Assembly (NCBI GenBank): GCA_016650135.1
Contig: JAENWH010000001.1
Location: 1 to 37,084 of the forward strand
Source: Peptostreptococcaceae bacterium
GTDB taxonomy: Bacteria; Bacillota_A; Clostridia; Peptostreptococcales; Anaerovoracaceae
Reading direction: 5' to 3'
Length of the DNA stretch: 37,084 nucleotides
This document shows positions 1 through 8,515 of this stretch, in pieces. The translations under genes and the position numbers were made by a program. How positions within the stretch are numbered: the stretch's first letter is position 1; the number at the start of each line of letters is the position of its first letter. The notes beneath the pieces are model-generated. The model saw only the letters and a program-made list of their open reading frames with translations, was not told the DNA's origin and did not search any database.

Positions 1-71
1 AACTTTTAGCGGCAATACAAAATAGTTGTAGGAGCCGTGCTGAGATTATCGCTTTCTTGGAGAGCAAGTAA
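1..71 (+). CDS. C-terminal end of an unidentified gene (5' end outside window)
   Basis: The third forward frame is open from the window edge and encodes 22 residues ending ...SRAEIIAFLESK before TAA at 69-71. The composition looks like a real C-terminus. The SRAEIIxFL pattern resembles the last winged-helix turn of RecG-like or AlbA-type transcriptional regulators, but so short a piece cannot settle the family. It is convergent with the dehydratase operon. The stretch from 72 to 347 contains no gene that I can support, only the inverted repeat at 81-115. Confidence 0.45.
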   Translation, partial: LLAAIQNSCRSRAEIIAFLESK

Positions 72-80
72 CTTATATCC

Positions 81-115
81 CAATGCCATCAATTTCTAAT
101 AGGTAAATGGCATTG
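81..115 (+). terminator. Inverted repeat after the left-edge gene, possible terminator
   Basis: CAATGCCAT (81-89) and ATGGCATTG (107-115) form a perfect 9-bp stem with a 17-nt loop, 10 bases after the stop at 71. The position fits a transcript end. No clear T-run follows, so it may instead be an RNA-stabilising hairpin. Confidence 0.35.
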
Positions 116-347
116 AGTGGGTAAAGTTTGGGAAGTTAGCATTTAAATTTGCGTTTAAGGATTAAGTTAATAATTATTTAAAAACCCAGTCCTTCTTTTT
201 ATTCTAAATGGTAAATATATATTTCTTTATTATATTAATTTCATTTCATTTCAAATAAACCCTGATTAGGCGGATCATATTATTACCCAGAGTTCAAAAA
301 AATAATATTCAGAAGCAACATCTTCCGTCCCAACTTTGTTGAGATTT

Positions 348-379
348 AAAAGGTGCACAAATTAACTTGTGCACCTTTT
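348..379 (-). terminator. Rho-independent terminator of the dehydratase operon
   Basis: AAAAGGTGCACAA (348-360) and TTGTGCACCTTTT (367-379) are a perfect 13-bp inverted repeat with a 6-nt loop. It begins 14 bases past the last stop codon of the operon. The minus-strand arm ends in four U residues. Its symmetry means it could also stop transcription arriving from the left. Confidence 0.8.
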
Positions 380-393
380 GGGATACATTACAT

Positions 394-2631
394 TCACTCC
401 GCCATTATTTTCATTATCGTCGGTGCTTTTTTACTATTGATAAATAACCGTTCTTCTGAACTTAAGTTAATCATTGCAATTTGATATTTAGATAATCCGC
501 TAGGCTTCATTTTCGCAGAAACTTGCAATGGTTTCTTGCCTCGGGCATACTCTACTGCGTTTAGCCCGATTTCTTTGTATAAAGAATAGCTTGAAAAATG
601 CATATTAAAAGAGACCTCTAAACTTTCAGTTTGAGCTTTTTCAGAATGATTAATTCGAACAAATCCCTTTGACTGAATTCCTATCCCTATTCCCGATTTA
701 CTGTAAGTTGCACTCAACTGAGCAATTTCCCCCAAATCTCCTGTATGATATATTTTTACAATAGCGACACTCATTCCTGATTCCTGAACACCTTCAACAA
801 TATTTTCCAGTATTCGAAAATGGTTGTTATATATTTCTTTTCCAGTTCCCTTGTTTGCGAAGGCCGGGGATATACCTATTACAATATCTGCCTCGTCGCC
901 TTTAACATTTGATACCTCTTCTAAATTATAAAAGCCCTTTTTATGGTCCTCTTTACCTTGCATTTCCAAGATATTCTTAGGCATTAAAGCAGACGCCTTC
1001 TTTTTCAATTTCTCCCAGCGTTCACCTTCCAACCTATAGCCAGTTCCCGGGCCTTGATAATCGTTAGAATCGTTCAATCCACTGAGGGTTTTTAAACCCT
1101 TATCAAAAATTGCCGCAACCTGCAGATAGTCTCCGCAAACTCTTTCCTTTAGCATCTTAAGAACATTTTCCCCCACGTCTATAAACCCTTGTTTTTGAAG
1201 TGCCGTGACAATGTCAATGGCATTTACACCTTTATTTAAAAATTCTTGTGCCGCGACCAAATCAGCTGCCATGTTTCTATCTGGCATCTCCTCATTAGAA
1301 TATGCATAAGTGGCAGCCTCCACTTCTTCATCTGAAATTTTAGGCAAACCCAATCCCTTGAAGACTCCCTGGCAGGCTTTTGCAGCTTTATTTCTCACGG
1401 CTATCGTATCGCACTCAAGTATTGGTTCTATACCCCCGTCCACTTGCATGTCTCTTTGAATCATATAATAATCATCATAATCGTCACAGTCTGTATTAGA
1501 ACCGGCAAATAAATCATCAAAATTCGGGGTTGCACTGTATCCTGAGGTAATAAAGTCTGTTCCGGGCATCATTTGCATCAGTAGTTTCGCTGTTCGACGC
1601 ATATCAGAGTGTGAAAATGTCTGGTCATTTCCAGATGCGACTTCCAGATCCAACAGAGAAACAACTAAATTTTCTGCCGCGATTGCCAAAAACCCCTCTG
1701 GAACAGCACTTGTAATACCAATACAACTTATCGAACCATTTTGAACACCTTGCGCTCCGCAAGCTCTAGCTAGAAATACGCAAAGTATTTCCAGATAGAG
1801 CATAGATTTTTTATTACTATGTCCTAATAGAACTTCTGCTCCTGTACCCGATGTAAATCTCATTTTCATTCCGCGGGAAGCATACAGTGATGCTAAAAAC
1901 GCTTTCGACCAAATCGTGTCGTCCCCGTCATCCATTGCCTCCTCAGTGCCATATAAGGATACCGTCTCCGCATAGCTAGTTAGCCCAAGCATGCCCATCC
2001 TAAGTTCTAAAGACTCCTCCATTGAGCATTGTGTTAATACCCCTGCTCTACAGGTCTGCGCCCCAACTAAAATTGATAAAGCATTAAAAGGTGCATACCT
2101 TGAAACTGCACAGGTAGTCTCAACCTCAGCAAAACCTCGTAGAGCAGCTTCCGCCGCATCTGCCGCCAAAAGCGCAGGATTATCCTTTATATTGGTAACA
2201 ATAGCCTGGTTTGCCGGAGTTCTGCGTACTCGCATTTTCATTTGACCCATCATTATTTCAACTGCATTTAAACTTCTGACCACCTGGAGCATCTTGGCGG
2301 GTGTTATTGCTGTAGTAATCTTTACAATATCTTCGCGCTTTACATTAATATCAACAATCATTTTGGCAATAAGATTCGTTTCCATAGACATCGCCTTTTC
2401 AGCAAATTCAATATTAATCCCGTATTGCGCTATAAAAATCTCTAGAGAATCAAACTCACTGTAGGGTTTTCCATCCATTTCTACTATAACGCCGTTCTCT
2501 ATTTTAATGCCTGGTGCAGGGTCATAAGGAGAGTTCATTGCTGACAGCCCACCTTCCGGCCACTCAACAAAAAAACTATCCTGATTAATGGGCATCTTAT
2601 TTAACTTTTCAAATCTTTTGGATCTTCTCAA
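394..2631 (-). CDS. Diol dehydratase large-medium subunit fusion, active-site His lost
   Basis: Residues 1 to about 556 align along their whole length with the large subunit of adenosylcobalamin-dependent diol/glycerol dehydratase (PduC). Residues about 580-745 are a medium-subunit (PduD) domain (DIVIGISPAF, SGIGIGIQSKG), so two normally separate subunits form one chain. I chose the TTG at 2631: it lies 7 nt after an AGGTGAT Shine-Dalgarno-like site and gives MRRSKRF, matching the homologues. A GTG four codons upstream has no site. Gln142, Glu171, Glu222, Gln297, Asp336 and Ser363 (K. oxytoca Q141, E170, E221, Q296, D335, S362) are kept. The His143 equivalent is Ile144 (codon ATT, two base changes from His). 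In the medium-like half the conserved HQRDL...FPQ-PL block (about 657-681) is also replaced. Last gene of the operon, directly after the second small subunit. It may be a pseudoenzyme, a regulatory subunit or a dehydratase with altered chemistry. Confidence 0.85.
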   Translation of the reverse strand: MRRSKRFEKLNKMPINQDSFFVEWPEGGLSAMNSPYDPAPGIKIENGVIVEMDGKPYSEFDSLEIFIAQYGINIEFAEKAMSMETNLIAKMIVDINVKREDIVKITTAITPAKMLQVVRSLNAVEIMMGQMKMRVRRTPANQAIVTNIKDNPALLAADAAEAALRGFAEVETTCAVSRYAPFNALSILVGAQTCRAGVLTQCSMEESLELRMGMLGLTSYAETVSLYGTEEAMDDGDDTIWSKAFLASLYASRGMKMRFTSGTGAEVLLGHSNKKSMLYLEILCVFLARACGAQGVQNGSISCIGITSAVPEGFLAIAAENLVVSLLDLEVASGNDQTFSHSDMRRTAKLLMQMMPGTDFITSGYSATPNFDDLFAGSNTDCDDYDDYYMIQRDMQVDGGIEPILECDTIAVRNKAAKACQGVFKGLGLPKISDEEVEAATYAYSNEEMPDRNMAADLVAAQEFLNKGVNAIDIVTALQKQGFIDVGENVLKMLKERVCGDYLQVAAIFDKGLKTLSGLNDSNDYQGPGTGYRLEGERWEKLKKKASALMPKNILEMQGKEDHKKGFYNLEEVSNVKGDEADIVIGISPAFANKGTGKEIYNNHFRILENIVEGVQESGMSVAIVKIYHTGDLGEIAQLSATYSKSGIGIGIQSKGFVRINHSEKAQTESLEVSFNMHFSSYSLYKEIGLNAVEYARGKKPLQVSAKMKPSGLSKYQIAMINLSSEERLFINSKKAPTIMKIMAE

Positions 2632-2632
2632 G

Positions 2633-3061
2633 TTACTTATCACCTTTCAATTTATTTCTCTTCGCATAAACCTCTATGGCTTGTCTTACAAATGCAGCAT
2701 TTAACACCGCACCTTTTTCTTCAAGTTCTTCTGCTATTTCCGCAAGTTCTTCTTTTGTAGACCTGAAAGGTCTCAAAGCCCCATAAATTTCAAGGACCCT
2801 TTTATCAGAAAAGCCCGTCAGCTCTGCCGCCCGTCTTAAATTCGCCGCCATTTGCCTATTTTTCGCGGATTCCGCAATCTGTGCCTGGTATTCCAAGGTT
2901 TGCGAACTAATTCTGCAGTCATCAACTGTTACATCCCCTAACAAAACACTCTCCATTGTAATATCTTCAATTTTTTTCCCAGTAGGAGTTAAAATAAGTT
3001 CAGGCCTTTTGTCCGCTAACGGATAATCCTTTTTTGAATCTAATTTTTTCAAATATGCCAT
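2633..3061 (-). CDS. pduE: Diol dehydratase small subunit, copy 2 (PduE-like)
   Basis: This 142-residue protein is the gamma subunit of a B12-dependent diol/glycerol dehydratase. It has the family core DYPLADKRPELI near the N-terminus, then CRISSQTLEYQAQIAESA, NLRRAAELTGFSDKRVLEIY and RPFRSTKEEL. It starts directly at the structured core and lacks the amphipathic N-terminal peptide that targets Salmonella-type PduE into microcompartments. Its ATG overlaps the medium-subunit stop as TAATG, so translation is probably coupled. It completes set 2 with the preceding large and medium subunits. The fusion that follows has no small subunit of its own and might share this one. Confidence 0.92.
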   Translation of the reverse strand: MAYLKKLDSKKDYPLADKRPELILTPTGKKIEDITMESVLLGDVTVDDCRISSQTLEYQAQIAESAKNRQMAANLRRAAELTGFSDKRVLEIYGALRPFRSTKEELAEIAEELEEKGAVLNAAFVRQAIEVYAKRNKLKGDK

Positions 3062-3642
3062 TATTCCAATACCTCCCTTAAGATAATTTCTATGTCAACG
3101 GGCAGTTTCTTGCTCACCACCAGCTCTGTTTCTTTGATATGCAGCAGTGCAGCTTTGATTTGATATTTCGCTAAAGCCATCTGATCATTTAAAGTTGGCA
3201 CCGGCTCTGGCGTATTGCCTTTACCGTATCTAGCGGCATTTTTACCAATCTGCCGGTAAATATTTGCATCATACAGAGGTGCCTGTGGGAATATTTCCAA
3301 ATTATCAAGCTGCTGTAAATCTCTCTGATGTATCACAATAGTTCCTTTAGATTGAATCCCTATACTAATGCCCGACCCACTCATCTTTGCTGCTTCGTTG
3401 GAAAATGAAGATAGGTCGGAACTATTATAGTATTTTACGAATCGAGGCTTAAAGCCTTCTTCTTCAACACCCGCTGCCAGTTCCCTTACAACAATAGCAT
3501 GAGAAAGCCCCACGATTGTCTCTCTTTGTTGTACTCCAAATGAAGGGGACAATGCAATAATAATTTCATCCAGTTCCCCGGAAGGTTGAGCTAACCCTAA
3601 TTCTTGTATTTCTAATTCTATTTTTATATTTTTAACACCCAT
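3061..3642 (-). CDS. pduD: Diol dehydratase medium subunit, copy 2 (PduD-like)
   Basis: This 193-residue beta subunit of a B12-dependent diol/glycerol dehydratase helps bind the cobalamin cofactor between alpha and beta. Visible family signatures are DEIIIALSPSFG, GVEEEGFKPRFVKYYNSSDL, SGSGISIGIQSKGTIVIHQRDL, LEIFPQAPLYDANIYRQIGKNAARYGKG and LHIKETELVV. All conserved blocks are intact, in contrast to the medium-like half of the downstream fusion. The ATG has a GAGGTGA site. The roughly 20-residue encapsulation peptide of compartment-associated PduD is missing. The gene starts 9 bp after the large subunit 2 stop and overlaps the small subunit start by one base. Confidence 0.93.
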   Translation of the reverse strand: MGVKNIKIELEIQELGLAQPSGELDEIIIALSPSFGVQQRETIVGLSHAIVVRELAAGVEEEGFKPRFVKYYNSSDLSSFSNEAAKMSGSGISIGIQSKGTIVIHQRDLQQLDNLEIFPQAPLYDANIYRQIGKNAARYGKGNTPEPVPTLNDQMALAKYQIKAALLHIKETELVVSKKLPVDIEIILREVLE

Positions 3643-3651
3643 TTTTTCACC

Positions 3652-5313
3652 TCAAAAATCCTTAGGCCCTAATATATTTTCTCGTTGAATTATTTTATTC
3701 CACCGTTCATCAGAAATTTGATATCCGGTTCCTGGACCCTCATACTGATTGGGGTAGTTTAACGCGCTTTCCAAATTACAATCTTCATCAAATATAGCAG
3801 CGGTCTGCAAATAATCCCCTGTAATTCTTTGCTTCAACATATCCAGAATATTTTTTGAAACGTCTGTGTAACCCTTTTCCCAAAGTGCTTTTGTAACGTC
3901 AACTCCTGTATTTCCAGCAAGAAATTTTTCTGCCGCCTTTAAATCTTCCACCATATTACGCTTTGGCATATCATAGCTTGAATATGCATAAGTTGCAGTT
4001 TCAACCTCTAAATCCGATATTTCTGGTAAGTCAAAATATTGAAAAACAGCCTGGAGAGCTTTTGCCCCCTTATTTCTGACACGTATTGCGTCTTCTTCCT
4101 TTATAGGAAGTATTCCCCCATCCACATGCATGTCTCGTTGCAGTGCGTACCAGTCATCGTAATCATCACAATCTGTATTTGACCCTGCAAACATATCATC
4201 GTAATTTGGCACGGAACTGAATCCTGAGGTAATAAAGTCAGTACCCGGTAAAAGTTGCATAAAAACTTTAGACATTCTTCTCATATCTGAATGTGTAAAT
4301 GTCTGGTCGTTACCTGATGCCACCTCTAGGTTTAACATGGATGCCATAAGGTTTTCTGCTGCCATTGCTCTAAACCCTCCCGGCACTGCACCAGGTATTC
4401 CAATGCAGCTTACTGAGCCATTTTGTGTCCCCTGGACGCCGCACCCTCTTGTCAAGAATATACACCTAGCCTCTAAATACAACATTGATTTCATTTCCGT
4501 ATTACCCATTAGAAGTTCTGAGCCCGTACCTGATGTGAATCTCATTTTTATTCCTCTAGATGCATAAACAGAAGCGAGAAATCCCTTTGACCACGGTGTA
4601 TCATCCCCATCAGTCAAAACCGTTTCAGTTCCATATACAGATACTGTTTCTGCATAGGAAGTAAAACCTTTCATTCCCATCTCGAGCTCCATTGATTCTT
4701 CCATTGAGCATTGAGACAAGACCCTGTTTTTTGCACATAGCCCGCCAACCAATAAGGCTAAGGCATTGAAAGGAGCGTAGCGTGTAACAGCTGTGGTAGT
4801 CTCAATTTCCGAAAATCCACGAAGAACCGCTTCTGCTGAATCTGCCGCCATAAGCACTGGATTATCATCTAGATTTGTTATATGTGCCTGGTTTGAAGGT
4901 CTTCTCCTTGCCCTCATTTTCATTTGTGCCATCATTATTTCAACCACATTTAAGTGACTCATTACCTTTGTGATTTTAGCTGGAGTAATGGCAGTTGTAA
5001 TATTTATTACTTCCGCTCTCGAAACATTAACATCAACAAGCATTCGGGCAATTTCCAAAGTATCCATTTTCATAGCATCTTCCGCACGCTCAATGTCTAT
5101 ACTGTAGTCAGCTATAAAGATATCTATGGAATCAAATTCTTCTCTTTTTTTCCCATCCATCTCTACAATAATGCCCTTTTCAATCCTTATCCCAGGGTTT
5201 GGGTCATACTCGGATTCCATAGCAATTAAACCCACTTCAGGCCATTCCTCAGAAAACCCATCTAGGTTAACAGGCCTTTTTTCAAGTACTTCAAACCGTT
5301 TAGACCTTTTCAT
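3652..5313 (-). CDS. pduC: Diol/glycerol dehydratase large subunit, copy 2 (canonical)
   Basis: This 553-residue catalytic subunit should convert a 1,2-diol or glycerol to the corresponding aldehyde with adenosylcobalamin. With the ATG at 5313 (GGGGAGG site 9 nt upstream) the N-terminus is MKRSKRF, as in homologues; a TTG three codons earlier abuts the Shine-Dalgarno site and is unlikely. All key positions of the K. oxytoca enzyme are present: Gln142, His144, Glu171, Glu222, Gln297, Ser302, Asp336, Gln337 and Ser363, each one more than the K. oxytoca number. The pocket residues Ser302 and Gln337 are also canonical, so ordinary propane-1,2-diol or glycerol activity is the best guess. The start overlaps the end of the DUF2294 gene by 14 bp. 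Confidence 0.95.
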   Translation of the reverse strand: MKRSKRFEVLEKRPVNLDGFSEEWPEVGLIAMESEYDPNPGIRIEKGIIVEMDGKKREEFDSIDIFIADYSIDIERAEDAMKMDTLEIARMLVDVNVSRAEVINITTAITPAKITKVMSHLNVVEIMMAQMKMRARRRPSNQAHITNLDDNPVLMAADSAEAVLRGFSEIETTTAVTRYAPFNALALLVGGLCAKNRVLSQCSMEESMELEMGMKGFTSYAETVSVYGTETVLTDGDDTPWSKGFLASVYASRGIKMRFTSGTGSELLMGNTEMKSMLYLEARCIFLTRGCGVQGTQNGSVSCIGIPGAVPGGFRAMAAENLMASMLNLEVASGNDQTFTHSDMRRMSKVFMQLLPGTDFITSGFSSVPNYDDMFAGSNTDCDDYDDWYALQRDMHVDGGILPIKEEDAIRVRNKGAKALQAVFQYFDLPEISDLEVETATYAYSSYDMPKRNMVEDLKAAEKFLAGNTGVDVTKALWEKGYTDVSKNILDMLKQRITGDYLQTAAIFDEDCNLESALNYPNQYEGPGTGYQISDERWNKIIQRENILGPKDF

Positions 5314-5686
5314 TTGTGCCAACCTCCCCGTCGCATATAATTGTCATACAACACATATTGTTTCCCATTGAAAAATCAACAAAATAGCATATAATTTCCT
5401 GACCTAAAATAAGTTCAATATTTTGCTTTAAAACCGGAAAGAATTTTTCCACCAATTTCCTTCTTGTATGCGCTACCGCCTGCTTGCTATAGTCATCATC
5501 TAAAATTGACTGCTCCACATATGTTAAAAATTCATTGCCAATTATCACTACAATATTTTTTGTAATGATCACAGTTGCATCCTTTAGACCCTTTTGAAAA
5601 TTCTTACGCATCCATCCTTTATAAAAATCTTCACATTCTTTACGGATCCTATTCATTTTTTTGGAGTCAATTTTTTGATTATCCAT
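5300..5686 (-). CDS. DUF2294 family protein of unknown function
   Basis: This 128-residue protein fits DUF2294. It has an N-terminal helical stretch, a central strand pattern (DATVIITKNIVVIIGNEFLT), a helix with RRKLVEKFFPVLKQNIELILG, and a final strand (IICYFVDFSMGNN). The family has no established biochemical role that I know of. Its ATG follows the preceding PEBP-like stop immediately, with no convincing ribosome binding site, and its end overlaps the start of large subunit 2. Expression is therefore probably coupled at both ends. Its place between the reactivase block and the second dehydratase suggests an accessory role, which is inference only. Confidence 0.75.
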   Translation of the reverse strand: MDNQKIDSKKMNRIRKECEDFYKGWMRKNFQKGLKDATVIITKNIVVIIGNEFLTYVEQSILDDDYSKQAVAHTRRKLVEKFFPVLKQNIELILGQEIICYFVDFSMGNNMCCMTIICDGEVGTNEKV

Positions 5687-6196
5687 TTACTTACCATAAC
5701 ACCCTTTTAATATAGATTCAGCCAATATATGGCCTTCCATTGATTTTAATAATTGATTATAGTAAAAGCCTTTTTTCATATCAAGAATCTTGTCTAAAGC
5801 ATAAATCTTTATCTCATATTCGTGTTCTCTTTCCGGCGCCGGTCCTCCATAATGCAGAGTTAAATCTTCGTTTATGTCGACATAAGGGCCATAAGGGATT
5901 GCCCAGCTATTTGTACCTTGAACAAATTTCCCACCTTCTCGGCTTGCATTTTTATCAAGGTTTGTAATGTCCTTGTGAATGTCTGCTAATAGCCAATGAA
6001 TCCAGCTGAATCCTTCGTCAGGGATATTATCATAATCCTGAAAAACAATGGCATAGGATTGTGTCCTTAAAGGTGCTCCGCTCCATTTAAGAGGTAATGA
6101 GGTCTGAGGCACACCTTGAATCACATTTTCAGAATTAATTCCATACTCATTCAAAATATGTCCTTCATATATTCCATTACTCATAATTTTAAACAT
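5687..6196 (-). CDS. PEBP / YbhB-YbcL (Raf kinase inhibitor-like) protein
   Basis: This 169-residue protein has the phosphatidylethanolamine-binding-protein fold signatures of the bacterial YbhB/YbcL group: LPLKWSGAP near residue 35, SYAIVFQDYD, the WIHWLLADI segment carrying the pocket histidine, the YGGPAPEREHEYEIKIYALD segment, and a C-terminal helix with EGHILA. These proteins have an anion/phospho-group-binding pocket, but bacterial functions are poorly defined. No signal peptide is seen. It sits 16 bp after ddrB with an AGAGG site and directly adjoins the DUF2294 gene. A PEBP-fold protein inside a dehydratase operon is unusual. It might bind a substrate or product, but nothing in the sequence proves it. 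Confidence 0.85.
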   Translation of the reverse strand: MFKIMSNGIYEGHILNEYGINSENVIQGVPQTSLPLKWSGAPLRTQSYAIVFQDYDNIPDEGFSWIHWLLADIHKDITNLDKNASREGGKFVQGTNSWAIPYGPYVDINEDLTLHYGGPAPEREHEYEIKIYALDKILDMKKGFYYNQLLKSMEGHILAESILKGCYGK

Positions 6197-6212
6197 TAGG
6201 TAACCTCTCCCT

Positions 6213-6557
6213 TTATATTATTTCTATAAACGGCTTTTTTTTAATGATTCTTGCTGCATTCTTACCAATAGTTTTAGCAATTTCTAACTCTTTGACATGG
6301 TAATCAAACAATGGTTTATGTTCTTTCAGCTGCCTGTAGAATACTGCTACAACACCCTCATCAATATGTATTGTTACCCCAATACCGTTTCTATGGCAAA
6401 TATCATAAACTTCTCCCTGTTTAATGGCTTCAAAATTTATGCGATAGGGTATCCCTTCTTCTTCAATACCATAACCTGTTGCTTCCGCTAAATCTTGAAA
6501 TTCCATAGAAGTACAGAAAATTTCAATTATACTGCTTTCTTTATTATTCCCCCCCAT
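6213..6557 (-). CDS. ddrB: Diol dehydratase reactivase small subunit (DdrB/PduH-like)
   Basis: This 114-residue protein resembles the small subunit of the diol dehydratase-reactivating factor. The family shares the dehydratase medium-subunit fold and displaces it during cofactor exchange. Visible marks are GYGIEEEGIPYRI, NGIGVTIHIDEG and KTIGKNAARIIKKKPF, which echo GIEEEG, SGSGI and IGKNAARY of the medium subunits. The ATG lies 8 nt after a GGAGGG site and overlaps the 3' end of ddrA by 14 bp, so the two reactivase subunits are probably made together. Confidence 0.9.
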   Translation of the reverse strand: MGGNNKESSIIEIFCTSMEFQDLAEATGYGIEEEGIPYRINFEAIKQGEVYDICHRNGIGVTIHIDEGVVAVFYRQLKEHKPLFDYHVKELEIAKTIGKNAARIIKKKPFIEII

Positions 6558-8379
6558 TTTTCAATCCCTCCAAATATGACAGCAAGAGCCCCGTGGCAAC
6601 CGCATTTCTCGGTCCTTCCGTTGATCTCACATTAGCCTTGCCGCTTACAATCCCAAAATATGAAAGAGTATCGGTAACCATATTACCCAACTCAAAATCC
6701 AAAGACGAGCCACCAACAAGAACAACATGTTCAAACTCGTTTATATTTCCAGTGATTGAAATTTTTTTCAATGCCCTCAAAATATTTGCAATCAATACTT
6801 TCTCTTTGGCTTCTTTTCGAATTTGCCTTATTTTTTCAAGATTTTTCTTTGTTTTTATTAATTTCCAGCCCTCAGGTTTCATGATTATTGTCCCAGCAAA
6901 ATATTTGCTTTCAATTGAATCTTGAAAAAACTGAACAGTACCGTCTTCGTGTCTTATATGATATAGAGATTCTACTTTTGCCAAAGGGTACTTCTTAATA
7001 TCTTCTGCCAGCGCAAAATTGTCTAGCCCAAGTTCTGCGCTTATCAGCATAGTAACCATGTTTCCTGCTCCTGCAAGATGTACAGGCCTTGTCTTTCCAT
7101 CCTTATTTATTAAACAGGCATCAGTAGAGCCTGCCCCTATATCTAAAACTAAAAGAGGTTTTTCAGTTCCTGGTGTTGTCAATGCTCCAACAACTGCCAT
7201 GCTGCCTTCGACGCCTCCAATCTCAATTGGTATTCCAATAGCATCGGAAATTAATGCAGCTAATTTTTCCATCTGCAGCTTTTCTGTTTTAACCATTGCG
7301 GCTATACCAACAGCTTTTTCCATTGCAAATTCATTGGCCAGGTTACCCCGTACCTCTTTTGGAACGATTGTATCCACCGCCATTAAATCTTTGATGCATA
7401 TCTTATTATACTCCTGTTCCGTAATATTCGCCATTTCCTTTCTAACTTTTTCCAGCATTCCACCTATATTGGTACCTTTTGTACCAATAACATCTAAAAC
7501 ATCTCCCGCTTTAACCATAACTTTCATAATTTCGTGGGCGCCATCATCTACTGAAGCTGTGTACGTCCTGCTTTCGTTTCGAATTATTATGTCACCAGCT
7601 GGAATTCTTCTCTCCATAACCTCTCCGGCAGGTGTTTTTATTACAACTGCAGACCTGTTTCCAATAAGAGCCTTGGCAATGGGTACAATCTGCTTTGTTT
7701 CCTTTGCATTCAACTTAAAGACTGTGGCTATCCCATATGGGTTAGAAAGAAGATCAATACAATTTCCTGGCTCGGCAACCTCAACAGCACATTCCATTCC
7801 AAGGGGAACTCTTCTGATTATCTCTACTTCATCAACAATTGGTATTTTCTTAAACAGCCTGTTGTTTATCAAAACCCCATCGTCTTTTTTCAGAATAGCC
7901 CCTTCTATTTGATAACCATTTTCAACTTTTTTATTAATAATTGCTGTAGCATTCAAAAAATCTATTTCTTCAGTGACTACGACAATATATTTTTCTTCTT
8001 TATTTGCGTTCTCTAAATCTGTTATAAGAATTGTTTTTCCTATTCCAATGCCTAGCCCCCCAGGAGTATCTGGGTTATGACCAATAAGTGTGGATTCGGT
8101 AATAATAGTTTCAGTAATTGTTTCCATAGCAAAGTCGCCTATAACTGGCGTTGCTTCATTTACTCGTATTAAATCAATCTGTTCAAATTCAATCCCCATC
8201 TTTTTAACAGCATTTTTTAAGGACTGAATTACCCCTTCTATATTATCTTTTGTACCTTTTATTCCTGTAGTTCCTGATATCCCACTTACGCATCGAAGCA
8301 ATACCCCATCTTCCACTTCCCCTAGAGCTGTTTCCGTGGTGGCGTTTCCAATATCAACTCCCGCAATATATTTAATCAT
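6544..8379 (-). CDS. ddrA: Diol dehydratase reactivase large subunit (DdrA/PduG-like ATPase)
   Basis: This 611-residue protein, close to the usual length of about 610, is the ATPase that releases damaged cobalamin from inactivated dehydratase. It has actin/Hsp70-type nucleotide-binding motifs at the N-terminus (AGVDIGNATTETALG) and in the second half (LVLDIGAGSTDACLI). Other family blocks are NEATPVIGDFAMETITET, IGHNPDTPGGLGIGIG, PYGIATVFKLN and a C-terminal VVLVGGSSLDFELG. A GGAGGT site lies 9 nt before the ATG. One reactivase pair serves three large subunits in the operon, and its central position suggests it supports at least sets 1 and 2. Whether it can act on the fusion, where the medium subunit cannot dissociate freely, is an open question. 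Confidence 0.95.
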   Translation of the reverse strand: MIKYIAGVDIGNATTETALGEVEDGVLLRCVSGISGTTGIKGTKDNIEGVIQSLKNAVKKMGIEFEQIDLIRVNEATPVIGDFAMETITETIITESTLIGHNPDTPGGLGIGIGKTILITDLENANKEEKYIVVVTEEIDFLNATAIINKKVENGYQIEGAILKKDDGVLINNRLFKKIPIVDEVEIIRRVPLGMECAVEVAEPGNCIDLLSNPYGIATVFKLNAKETKQIVPIAKALIGNRSAVVIKTPAGEVMERRIPAGDIIIRNESRTYTASVDDGAHEIMKVMVKAGDVLDVIGTKGTNIGGMLEKVRKEMANITEQEYNKICIKDLMAVDTIVPKEVRGNLANEFAMEKAVGIAAMVKTEKLQMEKLAALISDAIGIPIEIGGVEGSMAVVGALTTPGTEKPLLVLDIGAGSTDACLINKDGKTRPVHLAGAGNMVTMLISAELGLDNFALAEDIKKYPLAKVESLYHIRHEDGTVQFFQDSIESKYFAGTIIMKPEGWKLIKTKKNLEKIRQIRKEAKEKVLIANILRALKKISITGNINEFEHVVLVGGSSLDFELGNMVTDTLSYFGIVSGKANVRSTEGPRNAVATGLLLSYLEGLKNGGE

Positions 8380-8451
8380 AAATACTTAACCTCCGTTATA
8401 AATAAAAAAGGTTACGTAGCACAAATCTGCCCGCAAAAAATCTTTTTTAAT

Positions 8452-8484
8452 TTAACAGAGACTGATAGTATCAGTCTCTGTTAA
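8452..8484 (-). terminator. Strong stem-loop between pduE copy 1 and ddrA
   Basis: TTAACAGAGACTGAT (8452-8466) and ATCAGTCTCTGTTAA (8470-8484) are a perfect 15-bp inverted repeat with a 3-nt loop. In the operon direction it is followed by an A/U-rich stretch rather than a clean U-run. It may be a partial terminator or an RNA-processing/stability hairpin that sets the ratio of dehydratase 1 to reactivase. No clear separate promoter is visible before ddrA. Confidence 0.5.
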
Positions 8485-8515
8485 TACTATTTTTAGTCTA
8501 ACACTTTTGCAAATT

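Noticed and set aside
2200..2202. Loss of the active-site His in the fusion as a sequencing error
   Set aside because: Two of three bases differ from a His codon and the frame is intact over 745 codons, so a single read error cannot explain it.
7019..7912. A 297-codon open frame on the plus strand opposite ddrA
   Set aside because: It lies entirely within ddrA on the other strand, its product resembles no protein and is Ser/Ile/Pro-rich as expected of an antisense shadow, and no ribosome binding site supports it.
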